A stretch of 64,000 nt of DNA from JAFAXD01 sp963816775 (lineage in GTDB: Bacteria; Pseudomonadota; Alphaproteobacteria; Rhizobiales; Xanthobacteraceae). The stretch lies in NCBI GenBank assembly GCA_963816775.1, contig CAWFLX010000008.1, forward strand, positions 58,779 through 122,778, written 5' to 3'. Shown here one piece after another: positions 44,567-53,775 of the stretch. The position numbers and the translations under genes were made by a program. Under the pieces are notes generated by a model, which saw only the letters and a program-made list of their open reading frames with translations, searched no databases and was not told the DNA's origin. Numbering within the stretch: position 1 is the stretch's first letter; each line of letters opens with the position of its first letter.

Positions 44567-46528
44567 TCACCTGCCCATCGAATGCGGGAGCCATAGTGTG
44601 ATTGCCGGAAACAACACCATCAGCACGAGCTTGATCAGGTCGGCGGCAACGAAAGGCGCCACCCCTTTGTAGATCGTCCAGATGGATGTCTTCGGACTGA
44701 TCCCCTTCAGCACGATGACGTTGAGCCCAAACGGCGGGTGGATCAATCCGGTCTCCACGACACAGAGCATCGCCACGCCCCACCAGATGATGTCGTAGCC
44801 CATGCCGGTGACGAGCGGGGTGATGATCGGAACGGTAATAATCATCACTGCGAACGATTCCATCACCGTGCCGAGCAGCAAATACCCGGCCAGGATGAGT
44901 CCCATCAGAGCGGCGTTGTTCCAGTGCAAGCCGCCAAGGAAGCCGGTGATCGACTCGGTCAGGGCGCTGACACTGACGAAGAATGAGAATATCTGCGCGC
45001 CGATGATCAATCCATAGACCAGCGCGGTGGTCGACGTCGTCTCAACCATCACGTCGAAAAATGAAACGCGATTGAGACGGCCGCGCCAGACCGCGAAGGC
45101 AAACGCGCCCATGGCGCCGACGGCGGCCGATTCGATGTCGGTAAAGATGCCGAAGTAGAGGCCACCCATCACGCCGAAGACAAGAACGGCCACGCCGATG
45201 CATCGGCGCGCCGCCGCGTATAGTTCGGCGGAATCCATTTCGGCACGCGCGGCCGGAACGGACCGGGGCGCCAGGCGGACGTAGGCCGTGACTGTCAGGA
45301 AATAGAGCAGGACTGCCAGAACAGCCGGACCAACCGACGCGACAAACAGCTGGCCGATCGAGGCCTCGGTGAGCAGCGCAAACAAGATCAGCGGCCCGGA
45401 GCCAGGTGGAACCAATGGGCCGAGCGTCCCGCCCGCCGCGCACACTCCGGTCGCGAGCGCGGGCGAATAGCCGCGCGATTCCATCTCCGGTATCGCGACG
45501 CGCCCAATGGTCGCCGCGGTCGCAAGCGACGAGCCCGTGAGCGCGCCAAATCCGGCGCAGCTGCCGATCGTCGCGTAGGCGAGCCCGCCGCGCCAACGCC
45601 CGAACAGAACGTGCGACAGCCGGTAGAGGTCGTCGGCCAGGCCGGCGACGGCCGCAAAGCTGCCCATCATGAGAAATAGCGGAAGCGTGGCCAGCTGGCT
45701 GTTTGTCAGCAGGCCCGTCGCTTCGGTCGCGAATGCGCTCATGGCCGGCGCTACGCCGATGAACAGCGAACAACCGACAATCCCGATCAGGCCGGTGACC
45801 GCCGCAAGCGGCATCAGCGAGAGCATCAGGCACCACAGAGCCGCAAACGCGATCGCGACCGTCGATCCCGGGTTTTTGGACGCCCAGTCCGACAGTCCGG
45901 CAAAATTGACCGCGCCATAGATCGCGATTCCCACGACGCAGACTGCGAGCCCTATCGCGATCCATCGCACGACGCGGTTGACACCCGTTTCCTCGTCGCG
46001 GCACGCGATCGCGCGCCGCACGCTGTTGAGCGTGACGACGGCCTGCACCAGCGTGCTGAACGCCAGCAGGAGAACGACCATGTACATGAATGGCGCCTGC
46101 GGCCAACCCAGAATGATCGTCGTCCGGCCTTCGCGCGCCAGATTGTCCGCGTGGATCAGGACCTGTTGCGCCAGAAGCGCGACGAAGACCAGCAACGCGA
46201 ACGCGCCGATAGCGTCGAGCCATGCCTCCAGTCGTCCCGAGAGCCAGCGCGCGAGGACGTCGATCTTGAGATTGACACCGCCGGCAAACCCCGCCGGCAG
46301 GCACGCGGTGATGGCGATGGCAAACGCCATCGACGTGATCTCGTTGAGCGCGATGACCCCGGTATTCGCCAGCCAGCGAAGGAGGACATCGACGACGGTG
46401 GCTCCGGCGGCGAGCAGCATGCCAAGGACGCCGAGCGTCGCGAGCGGCCGCGTCAGCGTCCGCAGGCCCCTCTCAATTCGCGTTAGCAGACCAGGGTTGA
46501 AAGCCTCGGCATCGAGCGAAGTGGACAC
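44567..46528 (-). CDS. Fused TRAP permease (DctQ-DctM)
   Basis: 653 residues from a GTG with GGAGAA upstream. Residues about 1-190 form the four-helix DctQ part (VLGMLLAAGATVVDVLLRWL, NEITSMAFAIAITACLPAG). Residues about 210-653 form the DctM part (SQLATLPLFLMMGSFAAVAG, AAGGTLGPLVPPGSGPLILF). QM fusions are a normal variant of the family. It follows the binding-protein gene at 46568 with a 39-base gap and precedes the MetE-like gene. It is the only permease for the two related binding proteins at 42235 and 46568. Confidence 0.94.
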   Translation of the reverse strand: MSTSLDAEAFNPGLLTRIERGLRTLTRPLATLGVLGMLLAAGATVVDVLLRWLANTGVIALNEITSMAFAIAITACLPAGFAGGVNLKIDVLARWLSGRLEAWLDAIGAFALLVFVALLAQQVLIHADNLAREGRTTIILGWPQAPFMYMVVLLLAFSTLVQAVVTLNSVRRAIACRDEETGVNRVVRWIAIGLAVCVVGIAIYGAVNFAGLSDWASKNPGSTVAIAFAALWCLMLSLMPLAAVTGLIGIVGCSLFIGVAPAMSAFATEATGLLTNSQLATLPLFLMMGSFAAVAGLADDLYRLSHVLFGRWRGGLAYATIGSCAGFGALTGSSLATAATIGRVAIPEMESRGYSPALATGVCAAGGTLGPLVPPGSGPLILFALLTEASIGQLFVASVGPAVLAVLLYFLTVTAYVRLAPRSVPAARAEMDSAELYAAARRCIGVAVLVFGVMGGLYFGIFTDIESAAVGAMGAFAFAVWRGRLNRVSFFDVMVETTSTTALVYGLIIGAQIFSFFVSVSALTESITGFLGGLHWNNAALMGLILAGYLLLGTVMESFAVMIITVPIITPLVTGMGYDIIWWGVAMLCVVETGLIHPPFGLNVIVLKGISPKTSIWTIYKGVAPFVAADLIKLVLMVLFPAITLWLPHSMGR

Positions 46529-46567
46529 AGCGTTCTCCGACGCCGAGGTGACTATCCCTGCTACAGG

Positions 46568-47572
46568 CTAATGACCCGCCTTCACCTTTGCATAGATCTG
46601 GCGAAACGTTTCGACCGCCTTGTCCGCTCCCGGCCGCTCGCTCGCCCAATCGACCACGATCGGATTGAGCTTCTGTTGCAGCGCTGCAAGCTGCGCCGGC
46701 GGGGGCGTGACGATCTTGTGGTTGGGAAGCTGGGCAACGGCGGCGCGGGCGCGTGCCGCTTGAGCGGAAAAATGCTTGGCCGCTTCGCGCACGATTGCCT
46801 CGCCGGAGTTGTCGTCGAGTGCCTTGCGTGCGGCGGGCGGCAGCGACTCGTATTTCTTGCGCGACATCATGAACATGCTTGGGTTGCTGCCAATCGGAAC
46901 TTCAACATGATAAAACGCGACTTCCTGGAACTTGTAGGGTTCGAACGCCGCCCAGGATGTCACCATTCCGTCGATCGTACCGCGCTGCAGCGCTTCATAG
47001 ATGCTTTCGGCGGTCATCGATACCGGCGTGCCGCCCATCCTCTCGACGATCTGGCTCGGTACCTTGCCGGCAACCCGCATCTTGAGGCCATTCAACTCGG
47101 TGTCGGAGCGCGGGGCTTTGGCGAAATGCAAGCCGGATTGCGCGAGGCAACTCGCCCAGATCGGCACGACGTCCTGCAATTCGGCTGCCATCACGGAGCT
47201 CTTGTAGTAGCGCCAGAGCGCGATAGAGCAGTTGACGTCATCGTCCGTCATGAAGGGAAGATTGGTCACTTCCGACAACGGGAACTTTCCGGCGATGAAC
47301 GCTGGCTGTACCCATCCGATCTGCACGACGTCCGAATTGACCCGGTCGTAACTGTTGCCGAAATTGGCGAGCGCGGTGCCGTCGCGCACCTCGATCTTGA
47401 GCGCCCCGCCGCTCTGATCGTTGACCCGCTGCGCCCACGAGTTGAAAAACTGGCTGTTCGGGCTGCCGGCTGGACTGAGTGACGTAAACAGCAGGCGGGT
47501 TTCCTGGGCCGGGGCCGCCTGGACACCGAAGCCGAGCGCAAGCGCGGCAACCGCAAGCCCGAACGATCGCAT
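46568..47572 (-). CDS. dctP: TRAP transporter periplasmic binding protein (DctP-like)
   Basis: 334 residues from MRSFGLAVAALALGFGVQA with GGGAGG upstream and a signal peptide ending near PA-QETRLLF. It is strongly similar over its length to the protein at 42235 (for example EVRDGTALANFGNSYDRV against DVRDGTTLANFGNVYERV). First gene of the operon binding protein, fused QM permease, MetE-like. Its promoter region is shared with the decarboxylase-like gene at 47840 and holds two copies of the ATTCG palindrome motif. Confidence 0.92.
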   Translation of the reverse strand: MRSFGLAVAALALGFGVQAAPAQETRLLFTSLSPAGSPNSQFFNSWAQRVNDQSGGALKIEVRDGTALANFGNSYDRVNSDVVQIGWVQPAFIAGKFPLSEVTNLPFMTDDDVNCSIALWRYYKSSVMAAELQDVVPIWASCLAQSGLHFAKAPRSDTELNGLKMRVAGKVPSQIVERMGGTPVSMTAESIYEALQRGTIDGMVTSWAAFEPYKFQEVAFYHVEVPIGSNPSMFMMSRKKYESLPPAARKALDDNSGEAIVREAAKHFSAQAARARAAVAQLPNHKIVTPPPAQLAALQQKLNPIVVDWASERPGADKAVETFRQIYAKVKAGH

Positions 47573-47587
47573 GAGCTCCTCCCGTTT

Positions 47588-47602
47588 ACTCGACAAGCGA
47601 AT
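47588..47602. promoter_or_regulatory. Shared operator motif, imperfect copy
   Basis: ACTCG-ACAAG-CGAAT has one mismatch in the left arm and the same ACAAG spacer as copy a at 40821. It sits 16 bases before the binding-protein start at 47572 (read leftward), overlapping where its promoter or leader should be. Confidence 0.45.
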
Positions 47603-47739
47603 TAATTATTCATTCGACGATATCATTCGCATCCCACCTGGTAAAGTGCGCGGCGATGTTTCCAACGTTGTCGCAGCGTGATGAAGCTTTGCTCGATAGG
47701 TTGCAATCACGGACGTTAGCTCTCATGCGTTTCAAGTCC

Positions 47740-47754
47740 ATTCGCGATGCGAAT
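47740..47754. promoter_or_regulatory. Shared catabolic operator motif, copy b
   Basis: ATTCGC-GAT-GCGAAT followed by AG, with 6-bp perfect arms. It is in the divergent region between 47572 and 47840. It has the same arms and 3-base spacing as the copy at 53760. Confidence 0.65.
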
Positions 47755-47839
47755 AGTTGTATCAATCGGGCTTCAACGCTGAATTGAACTGGAATTGAAA
47801 CTGAGTTGGACCCGGAATTGGAATTAGGGAGCCCGTTGA

Positions 47840-48817
47840 ATGCCTGCCCTGCCGCTTTCATTTGCCTGCGCCGCATATGACCGCATGGTGCCGCTGCTGA
47901 CCGGCGAAGTGAAACCGGCAGGAATCGACCTGAACTTCATTCCGATTGCGAGTCCCCGCGACATTTTCGATCGCATGGCCGGTCGACTCGAGTTCGACTG
48001 CTGCGAATTCTCGTCTTCGGAGCTGATCAGCCAAGTCGGTGCCGGCGCATCGGCGCTGACCGCCATTCCGGTTTTTCCGTCGCGCATGTTTCGGCATGGC
48101 TTCATCACCGTCAACCGCAACAGGATCAAGTCACCGAAGGACCTCGAAGGCAAGCGCATCGGAGTTCCCCTCTACACGATGACGGCCGCCGTGTTCATCC
48201 GCGGCATGCTGACGGACCAGTACGGTGTCGACTTTTCCGGCGTGGAGTGGGTTCAGGGCTCGATCAACGTTGCCGGCCGTCACGGAAACCCGACGGTGCC
48301 GCCGCTGCTCAACAAGGTGAACATCAAGGTCAACGACAGCGGCAAATCGCTGAGCGAACTGATCGACGCCGGCGACATCGACGCGATCATCGGCACGGAT
48401 TTTCCGCGCGCCATGCGCACAAACAAGGCGATCGGACGATTGTTCCCGGACTTTCCGGACGTGGAACGCGACTACTACCGGTCCACGGGCATCTACCCGA
48501 TCATGCATCTCGTCGCAATCAAGCGAGAGCTCTACGAGCGCCATCCGTTCATTGCGACCAGCCTCTACCAGGCGTTCTGCAAGTCGAAGGACCTCGCGCT
48601 GGCGCGGCTGCGTTTTCCCCGCGCGCTCGCAACCATGATGCCGTGGACGGTCGCCGACATGGAGATCGTCGATTCCGTGTTTGGCGACGATCCGTGGCCT
48701 TACGGCATCGAGCGAAACCGCAAGACGCTCGAAGCGCTCGTGCGCTACCTCGTTGACCAATCCCTGATCGCCAAGCCAGTTCCGCTCGAGCGCATCTTCG
48801 TTCCGGTCACGGAATAA
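47840..48817 (+). CDS. 4,5-dihydroxyphthalate decarboxylase-like protein, second copy
   Basis: 325 residues with GGGAG upstream and no signal peptide. It starts LPLSFACAAYDRMVPLLTGE and has DLEGKRIGVPLYTMTAAVF, HGNPTVPPLL and STGIYPIMHLVAIKRE, the same landmarks as the paralogue at 8615. As in that case it is divergent from another catabolic gene and near MetE-like genes. The FAD hydroxylase and extradiol dioxygenase follow on the same strand. A decarboxylase role before ring cleavage is inferred; a cytoplasmic binding-protein-like role cannot be excluded. Confidence 0.77.
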   Translation: MPALPLSFACAAYDRMVPLLTGEVKPAGIDLNFIPIASPRDIFDRMAGRLEFDCCEFSSSELISQVGAGASALTAIPVFPSRMFRHGFITVNRNRIKSPKDLEGKRIGVPLYTMTAAVFIRGMLTDQYGVDFSGVEWVQGSINVAGRHGNPTVPPLLNKVNIKVNDSGKSLSELIDAGDIDAIIGTDFPRAMRTNKAIGRLFPDFPDVERDYYRSTGIYPIMHLVAIKRELYERHPFIATSLYQAFCKSKDLALARLRFPRALATMMPWTVADMEIVDSVFGDDPWPYGIERNRKTLEALVRYLVDQSLIAKPVPLERIFVPVTE

Positions 48818-48870
48818 TCGCAGTGGCCGGAACTCTTTACTGGCAACGGGCGCAATGCTAGTAATAGAAT

Positions 48871-48883
48871 GAATAGCTTATTC
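48871..48883. promoter_or_regulatory. Palindrome upstream of FAD hydroxylase
   Basis: GAATA-GCT-TATTC, followed by G, lies 38 bases before the start at 48922. Its half-site TATTCG matches the CGAATA half of the shared motif but in the opposite order, so membership is uncertain. Confidence 0.4.
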
Positions 48884-48921
48884 GTGCTGCGAGTTATGCA
48901 GCGAGCCGCTCCAGGATCGCG

Positions 48922-50589
48922 ATGTCTTCCAATGCCACCCGTGTCCGAGTGCTCGTGGTCGGAGCTGGGCCGGTCGGTCTGGCGTTGGCAGGAGATCTCG
49001 GCTGGCGCGGGATCGACTGTCTTTTGATCGAGCAGTCCGACGGCGCGATTCAACAGCCGAAGATGGACCTGGTCGGCATCCGCACGATGGAGCATTGCCG
49101 TCGCTGGGGCATCGTAAAAGACGTCGAGAACTCCCCCTATCCGCGCGACTATCCGCAGGACAACGTCTATCTGACGAGTCTCGGCGGGTACGAACTGGGG
49201 CGCGAGCAATTTCCGCCTCTGGGCGAAGAGAAGCCGCCGCCGCAAAGCCCGCAAAAGCGCGAGCGCTGTCCGCAGAATCTTTTCGATCCGATTCTGCGCG
49301 CCTTTGCCGGGCGGCAGCGGAGCGTGGAGCTCCAGTATCTGACCAAACTGATGGATCTGCGGTTCGAAGGCGGTGGCGTTGTTGCGTGCGTGCGGGATGA
49401 GCGCGCAGGCGAAGAGCGCGAGCTTGTGGCGGATTTCGTCGCCGGATGTGACGGCGCGCACAGCACAGTGCGCGAACTCCTTGGCATCCGCATGCTCGGA
49501 AATCCGGCCCTTACCTATACGACCAACATCATCTTTCGTTGCGCCGATCTTGCCGCCAGGCATCCGGGGCGAAAGCCCTATCGCTACATCTTCGTCGGTC
49601 CGGAAGGAACATGGGCGACGATCGTCGCGATCAACGGCGGCGATCAATGGCGCATGTCGATCATCGGTGGAGAGACGCCGCGCGACCTGTCGACCGACAA
49701 TATCCATGCGGCCATTCGGCGCGCGATCGGTCCGTTGCTGCAATACGAAATACTCACCGTCGTGCCGTGGGTCCGCAAGGAGCTGGTCGCCGAGTCCTAT
49801 CGAAAAGGGCCTGCGTTCATCCTCGGCGACGCCGCCCACGTGATGTCGCCGACCGGCGCTTACGGGATGAACACCGGGATTGGCGACGCGGTCGACCTGT
49901 CATGGAAACTCGCCGCTGTGGTCGAAGGCTGGGGCGGAGAAACCTTGCTCGATTCCTTCGACGCCGAGCGTCGCCCGATCGCAGTTCGCAATGTCAAGGA
50001 AGCGAGCGGCAATTTACGGCGCATGCTGTCCCCGGGCCGGAACGAGGAACTCCTCGATGATACCGAAGCCGGGGCGGCGCTGCGCCGCCGTGTTGGCGCA
50101 GCAATGACGGAAGCGATGCGCCAGGAATGGTTCACGCTCGGCATGCACCTCGGATATCGCTACGAAAACTCGCCCGTTTGCGTTCCGGACGGAACAGCGC
50201 CTACGCCGGACGATACCAGAAACTACATTCCAACCACGCGGCACGGCAGCAGGGCACCGCATGTCTGGCTGGACGACAGCCGCTCGACGCTCGACCTGTT
50301 CGGCAGGAGTTTTGTGCTGTTGCGGCTGGGAGCGCGAGCGCCGGACGTTGCGCCGCTCGTGCAGGCGGCGCGGCAGCGGCGGGTGCCGCTCGAGGTCGTC
50401 TCCATCGAGGAGCCGGCGGTTGTATCGGCCTACGAACGTCGCCTCGTGCTCGTGCGGCCGGATGGTCACGTCGCGTGGCGGGGCGACGATCTCGCCGATC
50501 CCCGCATGGTCATCGACACTGTTTGCGGGCTTGACGAGCGCGCCGGCCTGACGTCCGCGAGCCCGTCGCCGTCGCACCAGGTCGCGTAG
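48922..50589 (+). CDS. FAD-dependent phenol-type hydroxylase (class A)
   Basis: 555 residues. The fold motif is VLVVGAGPVGLALAGDLG (residues 10-27), the DG motif is AGCDGAHSTVRELLG, and the GD motif is FILGDAAHVMSPTGAYGMNTG, followed by a C-terminal thioredoxin-like region (GRSFVLLRLG). It is of the PheA/TfdB/MhpA type. It is followed 25 bases later by an extradiol dioxygenase and then an IclR regulator, a standard hydroxylate-then-cleave set. Confidence 0.9.
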   Translation: MSSNATRVRVLVVGAGPVGLALAGDLGWRGIDCLLIEQSDGAIQQPKMDLVGIRTMEHCRRWGIVKDVENSPYPRDYPQDNVYLTSLGGYELGREQFPPLGEEKPPPQSPQKRERCPQNLFDPILRAFAGRQRSVELQYLTKLMDLRFEGGGVVACVRDERAGEERELVADFVAGCDGAHSTVRELLGIRMLGNPALTYTTNIIFRCADLAARHPGRKPYRYIFVGPEGTWATIVAINGGDQWRMSIIGGETPRDLSTDNIHAAIRRAIGPLLQYEILTVVPWVRKELVAESYRKGPAFILGDAAHVMSPTGAYGMNTGIGDAVDLSWKLAAVVEGWGGETLLDSFDAERRPIAVRNVKEASGNLRRMLSPGRNEELLDDTEAGAALRRRVGAAMTEAMRQEWFTLGMHLGYRYENSPVCVPDGTAPTPDDTRNYIPTTRHGSRAPHVWLDDSRSTLDLFGRSFVLLRLGARAPDVAPLVQAARQRRVPLEVVSIEEPAVVSAYERRLVLVRPDGHVAWRGDDLADPRMVIDTVCGLDERAGLTSASPSPSHQVA

Positions 50590-50614
50590 GTTCGGTAGTC
50601 CGCAGGAGGGTGAG

Positions 50615-51514
50615 ATGATTCAGGTACACAGACTGGGGCACGCGACGTTTGAAACCCCCGACGTTGCGCGCCAGGCTGACTATTACGCCGAAGTCATCGG
50701 GCTGCAGGTACGTCGCGACGGCAACCGCGCGATTCTGTCCACCGGGCTCGGCGAGGAAGCGGTCATCTTCAAGCCGGGCAGCGCTGCCCGCCTGACGAAC
50801 ATCGCGCTGCAGGTCGCGCCCGACGTCGAACTGGCGGACGTCGGCTCGGCCTTGCGCGCGCATGGGGTGAAGCCCGAGCGCCGCAACGACATCAGCCCCA
50901 GCCTCGCACAGGCAATGGTGTTTGCCGACCCAAACGGAACAGAGGTCGAGCTTTATACCGACGCAAAGTTGGTCGACAGCCGACCGGTCGGCGGCGTGGC
51001 GCCGCTCAAGCTCGGCCACATTGCGTGCCTGGGGCCCGACGCCAAGGCCATTTCGGAGTTCTACATCAAGGCGCTCGGCTTTCGGGTCTCGGATTGGATT
51101 GAAGACTATTTCGCGTTTCTGCGCTGCGGGCCCGACCATCACACGCTCAATTTCATTACCGGCAGCGGCAACTTCATGCACCACTTCGCCTTCCAGCTGA
51201 ACGATTGGGGCCATATGCAAAAGGCCTGCGACCTGCTGGCCCAGCATAAGCGCACGCTCATCTGGGGCCCGGGCCGGCACGGCGTCGGCCATAATGTCTT
51301 CGTCTATCACCGCGACCCGGACGACCACATCATCGAACTGTTTGCCGAAATGGATCAGATGAACGACGAGTCGCTCGGCTTCTTCGAGCCGCGGCCGTGG
51401 CACCACGACCGCCCGCAACGCCCCAAGGTCTGGGAGCGCAAATATGCGGCGATGACGTGGGGTCCGCCGCCGACGGCGGACTTCCTGCGCAACCAGTCGC
51501 GAACCGCGCATTAA
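50615..51514 (+). CDS. Type I extradiol ring-cleavage dioxygenase (two VOC domains)
   Basis: 299 residues with AGGAGGG upstream. The N-terminal VOC half (GHATFETPDVARQADYY) is non-catalytic in this family. The C-terminal half has the iron ligands His135 (KLGHIACLG), His190 (FMHHFAFQL) and Glu241 (HIIELFAEM), with the conserved His-Tyr segment HNVFVYHRDPDDH. It cleaves a catechol next to its hydroxyls. It is preceded by the hydroxylase that could make the catechol. Confidence 0.93.
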   Translation: MIQVHRLGHATFETPDVARQADYYAEVIGLQVRRDGNRAILSTGLGEEAVIFKPGSAARLTNIALQVAPDVELADVGSALRAHGVKPERRNDISPSLAQAMVFADPNGTEVELYTDAKLVDSRPVGGVAPLKLGHIACLGPDAKAISEFYIKALGFRVSDWIEDYFAFLRCGPDHHTLNFITGSGNFMHHFAFQLNDWGHMQKACDLLAQHKRTLIWGPGRHGVGHNVFVYHRDPDDHIIELFAEMDQMNDESLGFFEPRPWHHDRPQRPKVWERKYAAMTWGPPPTADFLRNQSRTAH

Positions 51515-51529
51515 GTCCGAACGATCGAT

Positions 51530-52354
51530 ATGATCAAGACACGAACCGCGTCGAAACGGCCAAAGAGAGAAGAGGCGCCGGGTAAATCCGACCGGCAGTT
51601 TGTCACGGCGCTCGGACGTGGCCTCGACATATTGCAATGCTTCACGCCGACAACGCCGGAACTGGGAACGAGCCAGCTCGCGCGCATGACCGGTTTGCCG
51701 CAGCCCACCGTTTGGCGGCTCTGCCACACGATGACCGAGCTCGGATTTCTGGTTCAGGCTCCCGATCAGGATCGGTTGCGGCTCGGGCTTCCGGTTCTCA
51801 CGCTCGGCTACGCTGTGCTCGCAAGCCAGCGCATCGGCGAGACGGCGAAGCCCTATATGGAAGCGATTGCCAAGCGCCATCACGGAGCCGTTTCGCTCGG
51901 CGTTCGCGATGGCCTGAACATGGTCTATTTGCAGCGCTGTCAGGGATCCTCGATCATCCTGGCAGATCTAAGTGTCGGATCGCGGGTTCCACTAGCCTAT
52001 TCGGCCACCGGTTGGGCCTACCTCGTGGCAATTCCGGAGCGGGATCGCAAGTTGCTGCTTGCCGAGATCCGAGCGAAGGATCGGCAGAAATGGGTCGCGA
52101 CTGAGCCGTCGTTCGAGGCGTCGCTCAAGGAGTTCAAGAAGAGCGGATATGTGGTCAATCTGGGGTCACTGCATCCGCAGGTGAATGCCGTCGCGGTGCC
52201 GGTTCCGTCGCCGGACGGCTCGGTGCTGCTGACCCTTAGCTCAGGCGGGATCAACTCGGTGTTCACCAGCAAGGTTCTGCATGAGGTCGGCGGCGAATTG
52301 AAGGGCCTCGCGGAAAAGCTCAGCCGCGCGCTTACCAAGAGCACCAAGCTCTAA
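51530..52354 (+). CDS. IclR-family transcriptional regulator
   Basis: 274 residues. The helix-turn-helix is TSQLARMTGLPQPTVWRLC followed by HTMTELGFLV. The ligand domain is marked by SVGSRVPLAYSATGWAYLVA and the Ser/Gly-rich end SSGGINSVF. It starts 15 bases after the dioxygenase stop and so is probably in the same transcript. It is the best local candidate for the protein that reads the ATTCGC-N3-GCGAAT motif, though this is an inference from position. Confidence 0.92.
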   Translation: MIKTRTASKRPKREEAPGKSDRQFVTALGRGLDILQCFTPTTPELGTSQLARMTGLPQPTVWRLCHTMTELGFLVQAPDQDRLRLGLPVLTLGYAVLASQRIGETAKPYMEAIAKRHHGAVSLGVRDGLNMVYLQRCQGSSIILADLSVGSRVPLAYSATGWAYLVAIPERDRKLLLAEIRAKDRQKWVATEPSFEASLKEFKKSGYVVNLGSLHPQVNAVAVPVPSPDGSVLLTLSSGGINSVFTSKVLHEVGGELKGLAEKLSRALTKSTKL

Positions 52355-52410
52355 AAGCGGATACCGCTCTAGCGGGAGCTCGCTTCATTCGCTGGCCTTG
52401 CAGGTGTTCC

Positions 52411-53631
52411 TTATGGTTTCCTCCACAGCCGCTTGGTCGCGATGTCGGCGCCTTGCGCGAGCGCTTCCAGCTTCGCCCAGGCGATATCGGGATGAATGCG
52501 CCCGCCAAGACCGCAATCGGTCGACGCGATAACGCGCTCCCTGCCGACCACGTCGGCGAAGCGTCCAATCCGCTCGGCGACAAGATCGGGATGTTCGACC
52601 ACGTTGGTTGCGTGGCTTACGATGCCCGGTAGCACGACCTTGTTGTCCGGCAATTTCACATCGCGCCAGACGCTCCATTCATGCTCGTGGCGGACGTTGG
52701 CGGCCTCGAACGAGTAGCCTTGGCAGTTGATCCGAAACATCAGATCGACGATGTCCCGCATCGGGATGTCGGTGACATGGGGGCCGTGCCAGCTGCCCCA
52801 GCACAGATGAAATCGAATGCGATCCTGCGGGAGCCCGCGCAGCGCCTGATTGAGCGCTTCGATGCGAACCATCGTGAACTTTTTGTATTGATCGAGTGAC
52901 GGCTCCGGAACGATCGCATCCCAGTTGTCGGCGATCGACGGATCGTCGATCTGCAGGATGATGCCGGCATCGACGATGGCTTTGTATTCTTCGTGCAGCG
53001 CATCGGCGCACGCGAACATGAACTCTTCGTCGGTTTTGTAATGGAGATTGCCCACCCGGGACGCGCTGCCCGGGCCGATCGAACTCATGAACCCTTCCAC
53101 AACGCCGTTGGCGGTCAGTGCGGCCTTGAAGTGCGCGATGTCGGCCTTGATGGCGGCGTGTCCTTTATATTTCACTGGGCCGGTGCAGACGGGTTGCGGA
53201 GGCCTATGCGGACCGGTTGAAATGGGATGGTCCGGGTCGGTATAGGCGCGCAGGAATTTTGCGCGATCGCGCCGCGCCATCAAATCGACCGGCACAAGCT
53301 CGTCCGCCCGCGCCTTGCGCGGCGGCGCGCTAAGGCGCCCGCCGGCCGCGACTTCGATGCCGTCGAGGCGATGGAAAATGTAACTGAGCCAGGCGCGATA
53401 GTTGACCTGTTGACCCATCGACTTGCCGAATTCGCCGTCGTTTGGAACCGCAATGCCGACGTCCCGCTGGCGCTTCACAATGTCCGCAACAGATGATTGC
53501 AGCAGCTTTTGAAATGCCGTTTCATCGCCTGCCGTGCCCTGGTCACGCGCCCGATTGGCGATGATCAGTTCGTCCGGTCGCGGCAGACTGCCGACATGGC
53601 TTGTGATGATGCCGTCCCGGCTGTCGCGCAT
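52411..53631 (-). CDS. MetE C-terminal-domain-like zinc protein, subgroup A (paralogue 7 of 8)
   Basis: 406 residues from an ATG with GGGAGGA upstream. The entry motif is TSHVGSLPRPDEL. Zinc ligands are His275-x-Cys277 (RFHLCWGS), Glu309 (SFEAANVRHEHEW) and Cys373 (STDCGL). It is most like the copy at 7163 (shared EAANVRHxHEW and SHATNVVEHP/CHATNVIEHP). It is divergent from the flavoprotein at 53776, with the operator motif lying between them. Confidence 0.87.
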   Translation of the reverse strand: MRDSRDGIITSHVGSLPRPDELIIANRARDQGTAGDETAFQKLLQSSVADIVKRQRDVGIAVPNDGEFGKSMGQQVNYRAWLSYIFHRLDGIEVAAGGRLSAPPRKARADELVPVDLMARRDRAKFLRAYTDPDHPISTGPHRPPQPVCTGPVKYKGHAAIKADIAHFKAALTANGVVEGFMSSIGPGSASRVGNLHYKTDEEFMFACADALHEEYKAIVDAGIILQIDDPSIADNWDAIVPEPSLDQYKKFTMVRIEALNQALRGLPQDRIRFHLCWGSWHGPHVTDIPMRDIVDLMFRINCQGYSFEAANVRHEHEWSVWRDVKLPDNKVVLPGIVSHATNVVEHPDLVAERIGRFADVVGRERVIASTDCGLGGRIHPDIAWAKLEALAQGADIATKRLWRKP

Positions 53632-53759
53632 GCAAATCCTCCCGACGATGTCCGAGTATTATCTTTGCCAGGCACGATGGCGACCCGTTCGACAGGTATA
53701 TTGTTCGATGCCTAGTATTGAATTCGCTACCATGCTTATAATAGCCTTGCAAATAGCAA

Positions 53760-53774
53760 ATTCGCGGAGCGAAT
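53760..53774. promoter_or_regulatory. Shared catabolic operator motif, copy e
   Basis: ATTCGC-GGA-GCGAAT followed by AG. It ends one base before the GTG start at 53776, and its spacer includes the GGAG ribosome site. A bound regulator would therefore also block translation initiation of the flavoprotein gene. Confidence 0.65.
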
Positions 53775-53775
53775 A

